A stretch of 64,000 bases of DNA, taken from contig CAJWCO010000002.1 of assembly GCA_913031145.1 (NCBI GenBank), forward strand, positions 38,648-102,647, given 5' to 3'. Positions 21,441 to 31,684 of this stretch are shown here, one piece after another. Position 1 is the first letter of the stretch. Each line of letters opens with the position of its first letter. The stretch comes from an uncultured Cellvibrionales bacterium (lineage in GTDB: Bacteria > Pseudomonadota > Gammaproteobacteria > Pseudomonadales > Porticoccaceae). The position numbers and the translations under genes are program-made. The notes under the pieces were generated by a model. It saw only the letters and a list, made by a program, of their open reading frames with translations. It did not search any database and was not told the origin of the DNA.

Positions 21441-22460
21441 TTAATCCATCAACCAATTAATGCCCCCAAGTGCCGGCACACGAAAAAAATTTTCGGTATA
21501 CCCGGCAGCTTGCCGCGCTAGAGCGAGTTTTTGCGCGGGCTCTAGGACCGGCTCATCGGTCAACATAAACGTCCCCCAATGCATTGCAAGTGAGCGCTTG
21601 GCACCCAAATCACGCGCCACTTGCAATGCCTCAGATGGGTTAATGTGCGCAGCGCGCATAAACCAGCGCGGCGCATAGGCACCAATGGGAATAAAGGCCG
21701 TATTGGGCGCTCCCAAGCGGGCGCGAATAGTTGTAAAATCATGCTGCGAGTACCCTGTATCACCGGCATGAAAAAGCGCATAGTCGGGAGCGCGCATGAA
21801 CCAGCCCCCCCAACGACTTTGATTGCGATCAAAAACGCCTCGTGCAGACCAATGGCGCGTTGGCGTAAATGTAAACAACGTGCGTGATACACGCCGTTCC
21901 TGCCACCAGTCATACTCTTCAACACGTCGAATACCTGCCTGCTCAAGAAGTAGACGATCTCCTAGGGGAACTAAAAATAAGCAGTCAGGGTTAAGGTCTT
22001 GTATCACCCGCAAGCTCGGCAAATCGAGGTGGTCGTAATGGTTATGACTGATCGTGACAACATCGACCGGCGGCAATTCACGGGCGGGTATCGCGGGTTC
22101 AACAAGCCTTTGAGGACCGGCCCAAGAAACGGGTGAGGCGCGCGATGAAAATATCGGGTCGGTCAATATGGTCACGTCGCCATTGTCGATCAAAAAACTG
22201 GCGTGGCCAACCCATACGGCATAATGGGACGTCTCGGGCGTTAGCTGGCGCCACGCTTCAGATGAATCAATAACAGACGGTTTCGGACTCCTGCGACCCA
22301 AACGCCATTTTAGCAAGTCAGCCAAGGGCTTGTTGATCGCGGTGCCATCGCTATTCGTGAATCCCTCGCCACCCAGACACCCAATCAGCAGAAGGTGACA
22401 AGGCAATACTAACAGCCACAACCGGAGACGAAACGGTGGACAGATCCTGAATAAGCGCAT
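21441..22460 (-). CDS. MBL-fold lipoprotein, NAPE-PLD/UlaG-like metallohydrolase
   Basis: A 339-aa protein with an N-terminal lipoprotein signal (hydrophobic stretch then LLLIGC), so it is probably attached to a membrane from the periplasmic side. The metallo-beta-lactamase fold is shown by SHNHYDHLD, then ARH-type TPTRHWSARG, FHAGDTGYS and a final AMHWGTF. The segment WVGHASFLIDNGDVTILTDP is typical of NAPE-hydrolysing phospholipase D-like proteins. The ATG at 22460 with GGAG seven bases upstream was preferred to an in-frame start at 22526. The substrate is unknown; phospholipid derivatives are a possibility. Confidence 0.85.
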   Translation of the reverse strand: MRLFRICPPFRLRLWLLVLPCHLLLIGCLGGEGFTNSDGTAINKPLADLLKWRLGRRSPKPSVIDSSEAWRQLTPETSHYAVWVGHASFLIDNGDVTILTDPIFSSRASPVSWAGPQRLVEPAIPARELPPVDVVTISHNHYDHLDLPSLRVIQDLNPDCLFLVPLGDRLLLEQAGIRRVEEYDWWQERRVSRTLFTFTPTRHWSARGVFDRNQSRWGGWFMRAPDYALFHAGDTGYSQHDFTTIRARLGAPNTAFIPIGAYAPRWFMRAAHINPSEALQVARDLGAKRSLAMHWGTFMLTDEPVLEPAQKLALARQAAGYTENFFRVPALGGINWLMD

Positions 22461-22729
22461 AGCGACACTCCATAATTTACAAAATGAACGCAGCCACCGC
22501 GCTGCGCAATATACGAACTGACCCAAGTTGCACGGGGAGCCAGTCGTTCAATTCGGCGCCCCTGTGCCACGTATTGTTTGCAGAGGTGACGTACGCGTGC
22601 AATCGGCACTCAGCCGGTGTCTTTTTCGTCCTTAATAATTAGCAATAAATGATTCTCTTTAAATTGCATTCAACGGTACAATACGCGGCAAGAAAATTGC
22701 GTATTTCAGCCCTCGCGTTAGGAGTTTGT

Positions 22730-23047
22730 ATGTCCCAGCTTAGCAACGTTACCGTCAACTTGAACGCAAACATTTATTTCGATGGCAAAGTCATCAGCCG
22801 CACCATTGTGCTCGCTGACGGTCAAAGGAAAACACTGGGTGTAATGCTTCCGGGCGAATATGCGTTCACCACCGACGTTGCTGAAATAATGACCTTCTCT
22901 AAGGGTTCTGTCGACGTCCTATTACCTAATACTCGCGACTGGTTATCCATATCTGCTGGCATGTCAATCGATGTGCCAGGCGACAGTGAATTCAAACTCG
23001 TAGTCCACAGCGTTAGTGACTACATCGGCTCTTACGCATCGGCGTAA
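22730..23047 (+). CDS. ppnP: Pyrimidine/purine nucleoside phosphorylase PpnP
   Basis: Small cupin-like phosphorylase (formerly YaiE, DUF1255) that cleaves several nucleosides to base and ribose 1-phosphate. The 105-aa product shows ANIYFDGKV, GVMLPGEYAFTT, SVDVLLP and DVPGDSEFKL, collinear with the 94-aa E. coli protein plus a slightly longer N-terminus. The ATG at 22730 follows a TAGGAG site; the frame upstream to 22649 has no such support. Monocistronic, divergent from the MBL lipoprotein. Confidence 0.9.
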   Translation: MSQLSNVTVNLNANIYFDGKVISRTIVLADGQRKTLGVMLPGEYAFTTDVAEIMTFSKGSVDVLLPNTRDWLSISAGMSIDVPGDSEFKLVVHSVSDYIGSYASA

Positions 23048-23138
23048 CATAAGAAGGCCTGCTGCTACCAATAAACTTCAGCAAACCCCATTCATACAAT
23101 CGCCGCTCACTTCCCTAGAATCAGGATGCGCAATGCGT

Positions 23139-24029
23139 TTATTGAGATTGAACCACGCGCGGCACTCTCTCGGATTTATCATCCGACGACGCAGCCATCA
23201 TCTGGAACGCTTTGTAGCTGTGATGAATAAAAACACAGATAAACATAATGGTCATCAATACAATAATGGTCGGTGCAGGTGCGCTGTCGATAAAGAAACT
23301 CAAATACACACCCAAGAAGGACGAGACCAGCGAGATTGCCACAGACAACAGAACCATTGACTGGAATTTTTGAGTCACCAAATGCGCTGTCGCCCCGGGG
23401 GTGATCAGCATCGCGATCACCAATATCATACCCACCGCTTTTAATGCCGCAACGATCGTCAACGACAACATGCAAAGTAAGCCATAGTGCAAGACGGTCA
23501 CGGGCAAACCAATCGCCTTGGCGTGTTGTATATCAAAAACGAATACAACAAGATCCCGTCCTTTAACAACCAAAATGCTCATGATAATCACTGTCATCAT
23601 AGCAGCTTCCAGAACTTCCTGCCAACTCAGCCCCAACACGTCACCGAACAGGATGTGATCCAAATGTAAGCCAGATTCGATCTTACTCATCATCACCAGC
23701 CCTAAGGCAAACATACTGGAGAATACGACACCCATGATCGTGTCTTCTTTCAGGCGACTATTTTCCTTAAGAAAGCCGGTCGCTAGCGCACACACCATCC
23801 CTGCAACGAATGCCCCGATCGCAAACGAAAACCCCAAAATATACGCGCCCACAACACCGGGCAACACCGAATGGGAAATCGCATCACCCATTAGCGACCA
23901 ACCCTTCAAGACTAAAAAACAGGACAACGCAGCTGTGGGTAACGCCACCAACGCCACCATCACAAATGCCTGCTGCATAAATGGGTAGGTGAAGGGTTCG
24001 AAGAGAATGCTTGCAAGCGTAGACAGCAT
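23139..24029 (-). CDS. Mn/Fe ABC transporter permease (SitD/YfeD-like)
   Basis: Second of two homologous permeases of a metal importer of the ABC-3 family. The 296-aa protein has about eight membrane segments and the family motifs KGWSLMGDAISHSVLPGV near residue 45 and VAALKAVGMILVIAMLITPGATA near residue 200. The ATG at 24029 has a GGAG site overlapping the stop of the preceding gene; the frame upstream to 24128 lies inside that gene. It ends the operon and converges on ppnP. Confidence 0.9.
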   Translation of the reverse strand: MLSTLASILFEPFTYPFMQQAFVMVALVALPTAALSCFLVLKGWSLMGDAISHSVLPGVVGAYILGFSFAIGAFVAGMVCALATGFLKENSRLKEDTIMGVVFSSMFALGLVMMSKIESGLHLDHILFGDVLGLSWQEVLEAAMMTVIIMSILVVKGRDLVVFVFDIQHAKAIGLPVTVLHYGLLCMLSLTIVAALKAVGMILVIAMLITPGATAHLVTQKFQSMVLLSVAISLVSSFLGVYLSFFIDSAPAPTIIVLMTIMFICVFIHHSYKAFQMMAASSDDKSERVPRVVQSQ

Positions 24030-24033
24030 CGCG

Positions 24034-24936
24034 TTACTCCACGCCACTTTGGCGTGCCGATAGAAGCGGGCAAAGATCAAACGCTGGGTCAAGACGCTGT
24101 CTATCCCGAACGCGCTGACGCGAAGCAAAAAAGCCGTATTTCGGAGCCATTAAAAACACAGCGACAAACAGTAACGCCTGAAGAAGGACGATAACGCCCC
24201 CGACCGCGCCATCAATAAAAAAGCTCAAATAAGCTCCGACAAGTGACGTTGATGCGCCAATCAATATGCTCAGACCAATGATTCGACCAAACCTATCAGA
24301 CAACAAGTACGCCGTCGCGCCTGGGGTTACCACCATTGCAATCACTAAAAAAGCACCCACTGTCTGCAGCGCAGCGACGGTTGAGGCGCTCAAAATAGCA
24401 AAAAACACGATTTTCAAGACATAAGGATTTAAACCCATACTGCGAGCATGATTTTCGTCAAAAAAAACCACCAAAAGATCGCGCCATTTACACACCAGAA
24501 CCAACAAAGACACGAAGCTGATAATCAGCAGTTGCATGGCATCTGCAGGTGTAATCGAAAGGATATTGCCAAGAACGATTGTTTGAATATCCACCGACGC
24601 GGGTGCTAACGACACCATAAACAGTCCAATTCCGAAAAAAGAACTGAAAATCAATCCAATAATGGCATCTTCTTTTAACTTTGAGCGCCGGCTTAAAAAC
24701 ATCATAGCACTGGCCGCTAATCCTCCCGCAAAAAAAGCCCCCAAGGCAAACGGCAGGCCCAACATATAAGCACCAGCGACGCCCGGGACAATGGAATGAG
24801 ACAATGCATCTCCAATCAGCGACCAGCCTTTCAGCATTAAATACGCGCTTAGAAACCCACACACACCCCCAACAAGCGCACTAATAAATATAGCATTGAC
24901 CATATACTGGTAATCAAAGGGAGCGAGCCAACTCAT
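24034..24936 (-). CDS. Mn/Fe ABC transporter permease (SitC/YfeC-like)
   Basis: First permease of the importer, 300 aa, with about eight membrane segments. Signature segments LKGWSLIGDALSHSIVPGVA and VAALQTVGAFLVIAMVVTPG mirror those of the neighbouring permease, so the two form the heterodimeric channel as in Yersinia YfeCD. The ATG overlaps the stop of the ATPase gene by one base (TGATG). Confidence 0.91.
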   Translation of the reverse strand: MSWLAPFDYQYMVNAIFISALVGGVCGFLSAYLMLKGWSLIGDALSHSIVPGVAGAYMLGLPFALGAFFAGGLAASAMMFLSRRSKLKEDAIIGLIFSSFFGIGLFMVSLAPASVDIQTIVLGNILSITPADAMQLLIISFVSLLVLVCKWRDLLVVFFDENHARSMGLNPYVLKIVFFAILSASTVAALQTVGAFLVIAMVVTPGATAYLLSDRFGRIIGLSILIGASTSLVGAYLSFFIDGAVGGVIVLLQALLFVAVFLMAPKYGFFASRQRVRDRQRLDPAFDLCPLLSARQSGVE

Positions 24937-25787
24937 CAGTTTTCCCTAACTTCAATCGCATTTTGGTTTTCGCCGTACAACACAACAGGGCGCTCATCAT
25001 CTGACAATACCGTCACTTGACGCGTATCATCGTCATCATGTAGTTGCTTGCCAGTTAAAACGAAACTTCTAAGAACACCCCCAAACGCGCGTTGTAAATT
25101 AGCTTGCGTAAAGACCTCTCGAGTCTCACCTGCCACCAAAACCGTGCGATCAATTAACACAGCACGGTCACAAAATTCTGGGACACTCCCAAGGTTGTGT
25201 GTTGACACCAGTATGACTCTACCCGCATCGCGCAAATCCCGCAGCAATGCCATAATCTGCTCTTCAGTTTGAACATCTATCCCTGTAAACGGCTCATCTA
25301 GCAAAATCACTGGGCTTTCTTGCGCCAGCGCCCGAGCCAGAAAAACGCGCTTTTTCTGGCCGCCAGACAACTCGCCAATTTGACGATCTTTTAAGTAAGC
25401 CAAGCCGACTCGTTCAAGCGCCATGTCTACCTTCTGGCGATCGATAGGCCGTATCATTCGGAACATGTTCATGTGGCCATAGCGGCCCATCATCACAACA
25501 TCTTCCACAAGCACCGGGAAGTTCCAATCGATTTCTTCAGACTGGGGAACGTAGGCTACTTGATTCGCCTTCAATGCCGCATCAACGTCAAGACCCAGAA
25601 TTTTGACCGACCCTTTAGAGAGTTGTACAAAGCCCATGATAGATTTGAAGAGCGTCGACTTACCGCTTCCATTAACGCCCACCAATGCAGTGATCGAGCC
25701 TACCGGAAGGTCAAAACTGGTATCGCGCAAAGCAGTATGACCATTCTTGTAGGTCACCGTAATATCATTGATCGCCACCCCAATCAC
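24936..25787 (-). CDS. Mn/Fe ABC transporter ATP-binding protein (SitB/YfeB-like)
   Basis: Cytoplasmic ATPase of the importer, 283 aa. Walker [10 protein letters not shown] (residues 37-45), signature [15 protein letters not shown], Walker [13 protein letters not shown] and the switch histidine in VSTHNLG are all intact. The segment [20 protein letters not shown] is characteristic of the Mn/Zn/Fe subfamily. An acidic and His/Asp-rich C-terminal tail of about 45 residues (HDDDDTRQ) extends beyond the core domain. It starts at a GTG that overlaps the binding-protein stop by 4 bp. Confidence 0.93.
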   Translation of the reverse strand: MIGVAINDITVTYKNGHTALRDTSFDLPVGSITALVGVNGSGKSTLFKSIMGFVQLSKGSVKILGLDVDAALKANQVAYVPQSEEIDWNFPVLVEDVVMMGRYGHMNMFRMIRPIDRQKVDMALERVGLAYLKDRQIGELSGGQKKRVFLARALAQESPVILLDEPFTGIDVQTEEQIMALLRDLRDAGRVILVSTHNLGSVPEFCDRAVLIDRTVLVAGETREVFTQANLQRAFGGVLRSFVLTGKQLHDDDDTRQVTVLSDDERPVVLYGENQNAIEVREN

Positions 25788-26683
25788 GGTGCTATGCCGC
25801 TCGAAATAGTCGTGAGTGTCGCAGTCAAAAGATCAATGTACGTCGGCACCGGCCCCTCCGGGCCGCTCAGCGAGTCAACGTACAGAATGCCTGCGTACGT
25901 TGCGCCCGTCTCTCGCGCGACCTGCTGTGCGGGCTTCGCTGAGACGGTACTTTCGCTAAAAATCGCCTGAATATCGTGCTCTCGTATTTGATCAATGACT
26001 CGACGGACTTGCTGCGGTGTTCCTTGCCCATCTGCATTCACTGGCCACAGATAGAGCTCCTTCAAAGCATAATCTCTCGCTAGATAACTAAACGCGCCCT
26101 CACTTGTCACCAGCCAGCGTTTAGCCTCAGGGATTTGGTTTATTTTAGCCCTGAGCGGCGCTACAGCAGCCCATAATTTAGCTTTGTACCGCTTGGCGTT
26201 GGCGTTATACGTCGCCGTATTTTTAGGGTCATGCTGAACCAAAGCCTGCCGAATATTTTCAATGTAAATCACTGCATTTAGTGGCGACATCCAAGCATGC
26301 GGGTTTGGTTTGCCCTCATACGGGCCCTGACCGATACTCATAGGTTGTATCGATTCACTCACCACCGCTTTGGGTACAGTCTTTAGATTTTTAAAGAATT
26401 TGTCGAACCAGAGTTCTAAGTTCAGTCCGTTATAAAGAACCAGATCTGCGCCCTGCGCACGGCGAATATCACGCGGCGTGGTCTGGTAATTATGAATTTC
26501 TGCACCCGGCTTAGTAATGGACTCGATCAGCGCCTTGTCACCAGCAACATTTCTCGCCATATCAGCGATGACTGTAAATGTCGTGACAACCTTCAATTTT
26601 TCACTATCTGCCACGCTGAAGTTGGCACACACAACAATCCAGCAATACAGTGGAATGCGTGCAAACTTTCCAATCAAAATCAT
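25784..26683 (-). CDS. Metal-binding periplasmic protein of Mn/Fe ABC importer (SitA/YfeA-like)
   Basis: Cluster A-I solute-binding protein, 299 aa after choosing the ATG at 26683 with an AGAGGAT site; a signal peptide covers about residues 1-26. Likely metal ligands: the His of AEIHNY, the His of NPHAWMSP, the Glu of TSEGAFSY and the Asp near [11 protein letters not shown] glutamate as third ligand is the pattern of Mn/Fe binders, while zinc binders usually have a third histidine, and there is no His-rich loop. It is the first gene of the four-gene operon, same order as yfeABCD. Confidence 0.9.
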   Translation of the reverse strand: MILIGKFARIPLYCWIVVCANFSVADSEKLKVVTTFTVIADMARNVAGDKALIESITKPGAEIHNYQTTPRDIRRAQGADLVLYNGLNLELWFDKFFKNLKTVPKAVVSESIQPMSIGQGPYEGKPNPHAWMSPLNAVIYIENIRQALVQHDPKNTATYNANAKRYKAKLWAAVAPLRAKINQIPEAKRWLVTSEGAFSYLARDYALKELYLWPVNADGQGTPQQVRRVIDQIREHDIQAIFSESTVSAKPAQQVARETGATYAGILYVDSLSGPEGPVPTYIDLLTATLTTISSGIAP

Positions 26684-26904
26684 TTTAATTCTATCCTCTG
26701 AGAAATGAACCATAACACACAAGTACGACGCACACGCGTCGACAACGATATGGCCCTTTCGCTCTTTAAGCGGGCCAGATGATAACGTAAAACGCCACTG
26801 ATCTGCTAGCGGATGAACGCTCAATACGGCACTCTTTTTATGGGCTACTTTTGCATGCGCAACACCGTCAGTTCATCGGCAAATTGAGCGGCTCCGCGCC
26901 CACT

Positions 26905-28416
26905 TTAGTGAGCCTCTGTGAACGCATCGATAAAGGTCGTAGCGTCGCCAAAAATTTTCTTTTTTCGTTGTGGATCAAGTTTGTCCAAAGCGCGCGGCAT
27001 GATTGCAAGCCGAGGATTTTTTTGGAAGAAATCACGATTATCTTGCATGAAAAGCCAGTAGAGACCATCGACGAGTTCGCACCAAGGCCCCCGCTTGTAA
27101 TCACTCATTTTAAGTAAATAATTGGATCCACACAGATAGGGCTTGGTCGCAAATATCCCACCGTCGGCAAACGTCGCCATGCCGTACACGTTAGGCACCA
27201 TGACCCAGTCGGACGAATCAACAAACATCTCCATAAACCAACGATAGATATCGTCGGGATGAATACGCGCCAACGTCATTAAATTGGCAATCACCATCAA
27301 TCGCGGTATGTGGTGGGTGTAACCCTCGTTTTGACAGGCTTGAATGGCGTCGTCTAGCGGCGGTATACCGGTGCTCGCGTCATACCAGTGGTGCGTCAAA
27401 CGACGCTGATGACCCCAAAAATTGGCGCTTTTTTGCATCTCTCCATGCGTGTGATACACGCCGCGGATAAACTCCCGCCAGCCGATAATTTGACGGACAA
27501 ATCCCTCCAGCGAGTTAATGGGTATTTCATGCCCTTTGGCGTACTCAAGAGCGCTGTCCACGACTTCCCGCGGCGTCAATAACCCGAGATTCATCACAGG
27601 ACTTAACGCGCTATGAAAAAGCAAGTTGTCTCGATGGCTAATCGCGTCTTCATAAGGCCCAAATTGGGCAAATTTGACGTCCAAAAAGTTTTCCAGCCAA
27701 GTCCAAGCCTGTTGCCGAGTGGTTGGCATCCAAAGATTACCCAGTGCTCCGGGGTGGTCCGCAAATTCTTTTTCTATGTGCGCTTTTAATGCTGGATCAT
27801 CGCAGTTTGTAACGTCCATGCGATCAGGCAACGCAATATTTTTGGGGAGTTTTTTACGATTGTCTTCGTCAAATGACCAGCGCCCGCCCAAAGGTTTTTG
27901 ATCCTCGTCTACTAAAATCCCTAATTCACGGCGCATGACCTGATAGAAGCTCGCCATCCGCAGTGTCTTTTTATCCTTAACGAACGTGGCAAATCGGTCT
28001 CGCGAACACAAAAACATAGGGCTCGTGTACTGCCGCCAAAGGTAGCCCCTTTCCGTAGTGAATTGGGCGAATTGGTCCTCAAAAAAGTGGTCCTCAATCT
28101 CAAAAGAGTGAATCTCTGTAAAACCTTCGGCCGTCATTACATGGTCGAGTTTTTGTACAAAAGAATGCGTAAAATCTGGGTCTTCGATCGCATGGTAGTA
28201 GACCGTATAACCGGCCTCTCGTAGCGCATCTCGATGAGCACGCATCGCGGTAAAAAACATTAATATTTTGAGTTTATGATGTCGATGTTCGGTGCACAAA
28301 CCGAGATCTTCAGCCATAAACACCTGATGGCATCCCGTTTTAGCGATTTCTGACTCAGAAAAGAGTTGGTTGCCTAGAAGCAGCAGTAACCCGTTACCCG
28401 CGCTGGGTGTATTCAT
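26905..28416 (-). CDS. Cryptochrome/photolyase-family protein (PhrB/CryB clade), variant without the usual Fe-S cysteines
   Basis: A 503-aa protein of the FAD-binding photolyase-related family (DPRP clade). It begins with LLLLLGNQLF, and has the conserved SPVMNLGLLTPREVV, GFVRQIIGWREFIRGVYH, GYTHHIPRLMVIANL and FADGGIFATKPY segments that line the FAD and antenna sites. In known members four cysteines hold a [4Fe-4S] cluster; here the positions that I align with three of them read Pro/Leu, Lys and Pro, and only Cys446 seems retained. The ATG at 28416 is preceded by GAG; a TTG at 28431 with GAGG is an alternative. Monocistronic. Confidence 0.85.
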   Translation of the reverse strand: MNTPSAGNGLLLLLGNQLFSESEIAKTGCHQVFMAEDLGLCTEHRHHKLKILMFFTAMRAHRDALREAGYTVYYHAIEDPDFTHSFVQKLDHVMTAEGFTEIHSFEIEDHFFEDQFAQFTTERGYLWRQYTSPMFLCSRDRFATFVKDKKTLRMASFYQVMRRELGILVDEDQKPLGGRWSFDEDNRKKLPKNIALPDRMDVTNCDDPALKAHIEKEFADHPGALGNLWMPTTRQQAWTWLENFLDVKFAQFGPYEDAISHRDNLLFHSALSPVMNLGLLTPREVVDSALEYAKGHEIPINSLEGFVRQIIGWREFIRGVYHTHGEMQKSANFWGHQRRLTHHWYDASTGIPPLDDAIQACQNEGYTHHIPRLMVIANLMTLARIHPDDIYRWFMEMFVDSSDWVMVPNVYGMATFADGGIFATKPYLCGSNYLLKMSDYKRGPWCELVDGLYWLFMQDNRDFFQKNPRLAIMPRALDKLDPQRKKKIFGDATTFIDAFTEAH

Positions 28417-28637
28417 CGTTAACTCGTTCAAATCAACCTCTTAACTAACTCACCACAGTGACCAAAGCGTTACGGACAGCGCTATGGTATTAGATCAAGC
28501 GCCGGGTCAACGTTAGTGCGCTCTTGCTCGTATAGCAATAGCCGTACCTCTAAAAACAGAGCGCAAGCGGGGCATTGGACTGTCTTGGCGAGTCAAAAAG
28601 TGTAACGCCCCGAAGACGATTGCGCCGTTGAACCTCC

Positions 28638-28657
28638 AGTGCGGTTACAGCCGCACT
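28638..28657 (-). terminator. Hairpin directly behind ppc
   Basis: AGTGCGG (28638-28644) and CCGCACT (28651-28657) form a perfect 7-bp stem with loop TTACAG, overlapping the ppc stop codon. There is no T run, so it is a weak intrinsic terminator candidate or a 3'-end stabilising hairpin. Confidence 0.35.
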
Positions 28658-31283
28658 AACCGGTATTGCGAAGGCCTGCCGAAACACCTGCGATAGTCAC
28701 CATAATCGCTTGTTGTAGCACCGCATCCGGACTGTGCCGATTGCGTTGCAAGAGCTCTACTTGCAATAAATTAAGTGGGTGAATATAAATATTTCGAAGC
28801 GCCACCGACTCACGCGGCCATGGCTGAGTTGCTAACAGCTGTTGTTCGCCATTAATTGCCATAATCGTCTGCGCATCATCGCGCAGCTGCTGCCGGAGTG
28901 TCTGTCCAATATTCAGCAGGCGTTCCGGAACCAACTGCGCATCATAGTAGGCTGAAATCCAAGAATCTGATTTAGCAAACACCATTTCCAACATGGACAA
29001 CCGAGCCGCAAAAAATGGCCATTGCGCGGCCATCTCACGGATTAAATCACCGTCGTCAGACGCTAATAATTTCTGCAATGCCTGACCTGCACCCAGCCAC
29101 GCCGGGAGCATCAAACGATTTTGGCTCCACGCAAAGATCCAAGGAATGGCCCGCAAACTTTCGATACCCCCGCTATTTTTTCGCCGTGCAGGCCTCGAAC
29201 CCAAGGGTAGCTTAGCGAGTTCTTGCTCTGGCGTTGCAAAGCGAAAGTACTCTACAAAATCCGTATTCTCTTTGACAATCGCGCGATAACTGTTGCACGA
29301 CAACGCAGACAGTTTGTCCATAGCAGCGCGCCACCGAACTGATGGACTCGGCGGTTCAAGCAAATTTGCCTGTAATACGGCATCCGTATATAACGCCAAT
29401 GTTTTAATCGCGATGGCGCTCAAACCCAATTTTGCTCGAATCGTCTCGCCCTGCTCAGTAACCCGCAAGCCGGCTTGTAACGAGCCCGGTGGCTGCGATA
29501 GCAAAGCCGCATGCGCAGGTGCACCCCCTCGGCCAATACTGCCACCACGACCGTGAAATAAGGTCAATGTCACATCGTATCGCCGACACACATCCAACAG
29601 CTGCTCTTGCGCTCTGTATTGTGCCCACGATGCTGCCATAACGCCCGCATCTTTCGCCGAATCGGAATAGCCAATCATGACCATAAGCTGGTCGTTGATA
29701 AAGCTTTTATACCCTTCGTTTTTTAGCAGTTTTGTGACCACATCGGGCGCTCGATTTAGATCATCTAATGTTTCAAATAAAGGAACAACGGGGAGTGAGT
29801 GCGCACATCCTGTCTCCTTCAACAGCAATTGCACAGCCAGAATATCGGACGGTTGACGTGCCATAGAAATCACGTAAGCCCCCAAAGCCTCTCTGGGTTG
29901 TTCGGCGACGACAGAAAAGGTGTCCAGCACTTCCTGCGCATCGCTGCTTGGCTTCCAATCTCGGCCAATCAATGGCCGATTATTGTTCAACTCGCTAAAG
30001 AGAAACTGTTGCTTTTTAGCTTCATCCCACTGCAGGTAGTCACCGAGGTCAAGATGACAACAGAGTTCCGCCAACACTTGGCTGTGACGACTACTGTCCT
30101 GCCGGATATCGTGACGAACTAAATGTACACCAAAACAACGTATTCTCCGCAAAAGGTCTACGGTCGCGCCATTTGCTATCGACACCATACCGCTATCTAA
30201 CAACGACTGATAACAGCTAAATACCGGCGACCAAAGCTGGTCTAGGCCGGTAATGATATCCGTCAATGGTGACTCAGCACCTGCCAACTGATCTTCAATG
30301 GCTTGCAGTGTATTCCTTAACTGACTGCGCAGTCTGCGCAAAACAGCGCGGTAGGGTTCGTGCGAACCTTTTGACAGTTCCTTGAGCTCGTCATTACAGG
30401 CGGTCATGGACAATTCCTCGACGAGCTGACTCACCGCATTGAGGTAAAGATCAGTCGCTTGCCATCGACTGAGCAAGAGAACCTCGCGAGTTACTGTCGC
30501 CGTAACATTTGGATTACCATCGCGATCACCACCCATCCATGAAGTGAACGACACCGGCATACTCGTCAACGATAATCTTTCACCCGTCGCCGCAAAAAGT
30601 GTCGCATCTAGTCGCCTTAAAAAATCAGGAACCGCTTGCCATAATGACTTTTCTATCACCGCAAAACCCCATTTCGCTTCGTCCACGGGGGTCGGCCGTG
30701 CTTCACGAAAATCATGGCTGAACCAGATTTGCGTAATCAACTCCTGCAGGCGCCGGTGAACTTGTTGCCTCTCTCTATCGGTCTGGCCTTGCAGCTCAAG
30801 CTGACCCAAACAGTCATCAATAGCATCGTACTTATGAATAAGCGAACGACGGGTAATTTCCGTCGGATGCGCCGTGAGCACCAAGTCTATCTTTAGCGCT
30901 TTGACGGCATCGACGATCACCGCTTGCGAAATGTCATTTTCTTGAAGCTGACCCAATACCGCTTTTAACGTTTCTGTCGCCGAAAACAAATCGTCCATTC
31001 CACGCGAATGGCTGTGCTGTTGATCCGCAATATTGGCTAAGTTGAGAAATTGACTAAAGGCCCGAGCGACAGGAACGACTTCTGAACGGTCTAGCCCCTG
31101 TAAGATAGAGAGAAGGCGATCGCCATCCGCTTTATTGCCCGCTTGTGCGGACTTCGACAATAAACGAATTTTTTCAATTTTGTCTAAAAACTCAGGGCCT
31201 TCAGCGGTGCCGATAATATCTCCAAGGACCGTTCCTAAAAAACTGACATTAGCGCGCATGCTCTCGTAACTGATCTCTACCAT
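28656..31283 (-). CDS. ppc: Phosphoenolpyruvate carboxylase
   Basis: Anaplerotic enzyme making oxaloacetate from PEP and bicarbonate. The 875-aa length matches E. coli (883). The catalytic His is in VLTAHPTEITRR, the glycine-rich active loop in FHGRGGSIGRGGAPAH, and the protein ends in NTG as the family does. The N-terminal MRANVSFLGTVLG aligns with the E. coli start, so the ATG at 31283 is kept, though the internal ATG at residue 9 is possible. Monocistronic. Confidence 0.98.
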   Translation of the reverse strand: MVEISYESMRANVSFLGTVLGDIIGTAEGPEFLDKIEKIRLLSKSAQAGNKADGDRLLSILQGLDRSEVVPVARAFSQFLNLANIADQQHSHSRGMDDLFSATETLKAVLGQLQENDISQAVIVDAVKALKIDLVLTAHPTEITRRSLIHKYDAIDDCLGQLELQGQTDRERQQVHRRLQELITQIWFSHDFREARPTPVDEAKWGFAVIEKSLWQAVPDFLRRLDATLFAATGERLSLTSMPVSFTSWMGGDRDGNPNVTATVTREVLLLSRWQATDLYLNAVSQLVEELSMTACNDELKELSKGSHEPYRAVLRRLRSQLRNTLQAIEDQLAGAESPLTDIITGLDQLWSPVFSCYQSLLDSGMVSIANGATVDLLRRIRCFGVHLVRHDIRQDSSRHSQVLAELCCHLDLGDYLQWDEAKKQQFLFSELNNNRPLIGRDWKPSSDAQEVLDTFSVVAEQPREALGAYVISMARQPSDILAVQLLLKETGCAHSLPVVPLFETLDDLNRAPDVVTKLLKNEGYKSFINDQLMVMIGYSDSAKDAGVMAASWAQYRAQEQLLDVCRRYDVTLTLFHGRGGSIGRGGAPAHAALLSQPPGSLQAGLRVTEQGETIRAKLGLSAIAIKTLALYTDAVLQANLLEPPSPSVRWRAAMDKLSALSCNSYRAIVKENTDFVEYFRFATPEQELAKLPLGSRPARRKNSGGIESLRAIPWIFAWSQNRLMLPAWLGAGQALQKLLASDDGDLIREMAAQWPFFAARLSMLEMVFAKSDSWISAYYDAQLVPERLLNIGQTLRQQLRDDAQTIMAINGEQQLLATQPWPRESVALRNIYIHPLNLLQVELLQRNRHSPDAVLQQAIMVTIAGVSAGLRNTG

Positions 31284-31684
31284 TACCTACTTTTTCCTCT
31301 TGTCTGCAGTTTAATAAAACGTGCCAAAACAGGTGGCTTGACGGGTTATCCATCACCACAAAATGCGGATACAACGCACCCCTTTCCCGGCGAAAAGTCG
31401 CTGTCACTTATAAAAAAGAATACATGCTAAGCGGCCGGAGCAAGACGTTGTTAACCGTATGTACAGCGTCGGATCTGATTGGAATGACTGGACACCTAGC
31501 AAAGCATAACCGAAATAGGCGGCCGCTTCACCGTATCAAAATTATTTACCATAGTGCTATACTTTCGCGCCGACAGTCGCCAAAAGATTGAACCCTAAAA
31601 CGGACAACTAACGCGTGTGGTCGTGTATTCAGTGCAAGGGGAAGTTCTTTCCTTAAGCCTAACTCGACAACAGGAAATCGTCCA
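31284..31684. other. Divergent intergenic region, ppc / haloalkane dehalogenase
   Basis: 401 bases with no gene that I can support. A TATACT at 31558-31563 could be a -10 element for the rightward gene, but no matching -35 element is seen. No repeat or hairpin of note. Confidence 0.4.
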
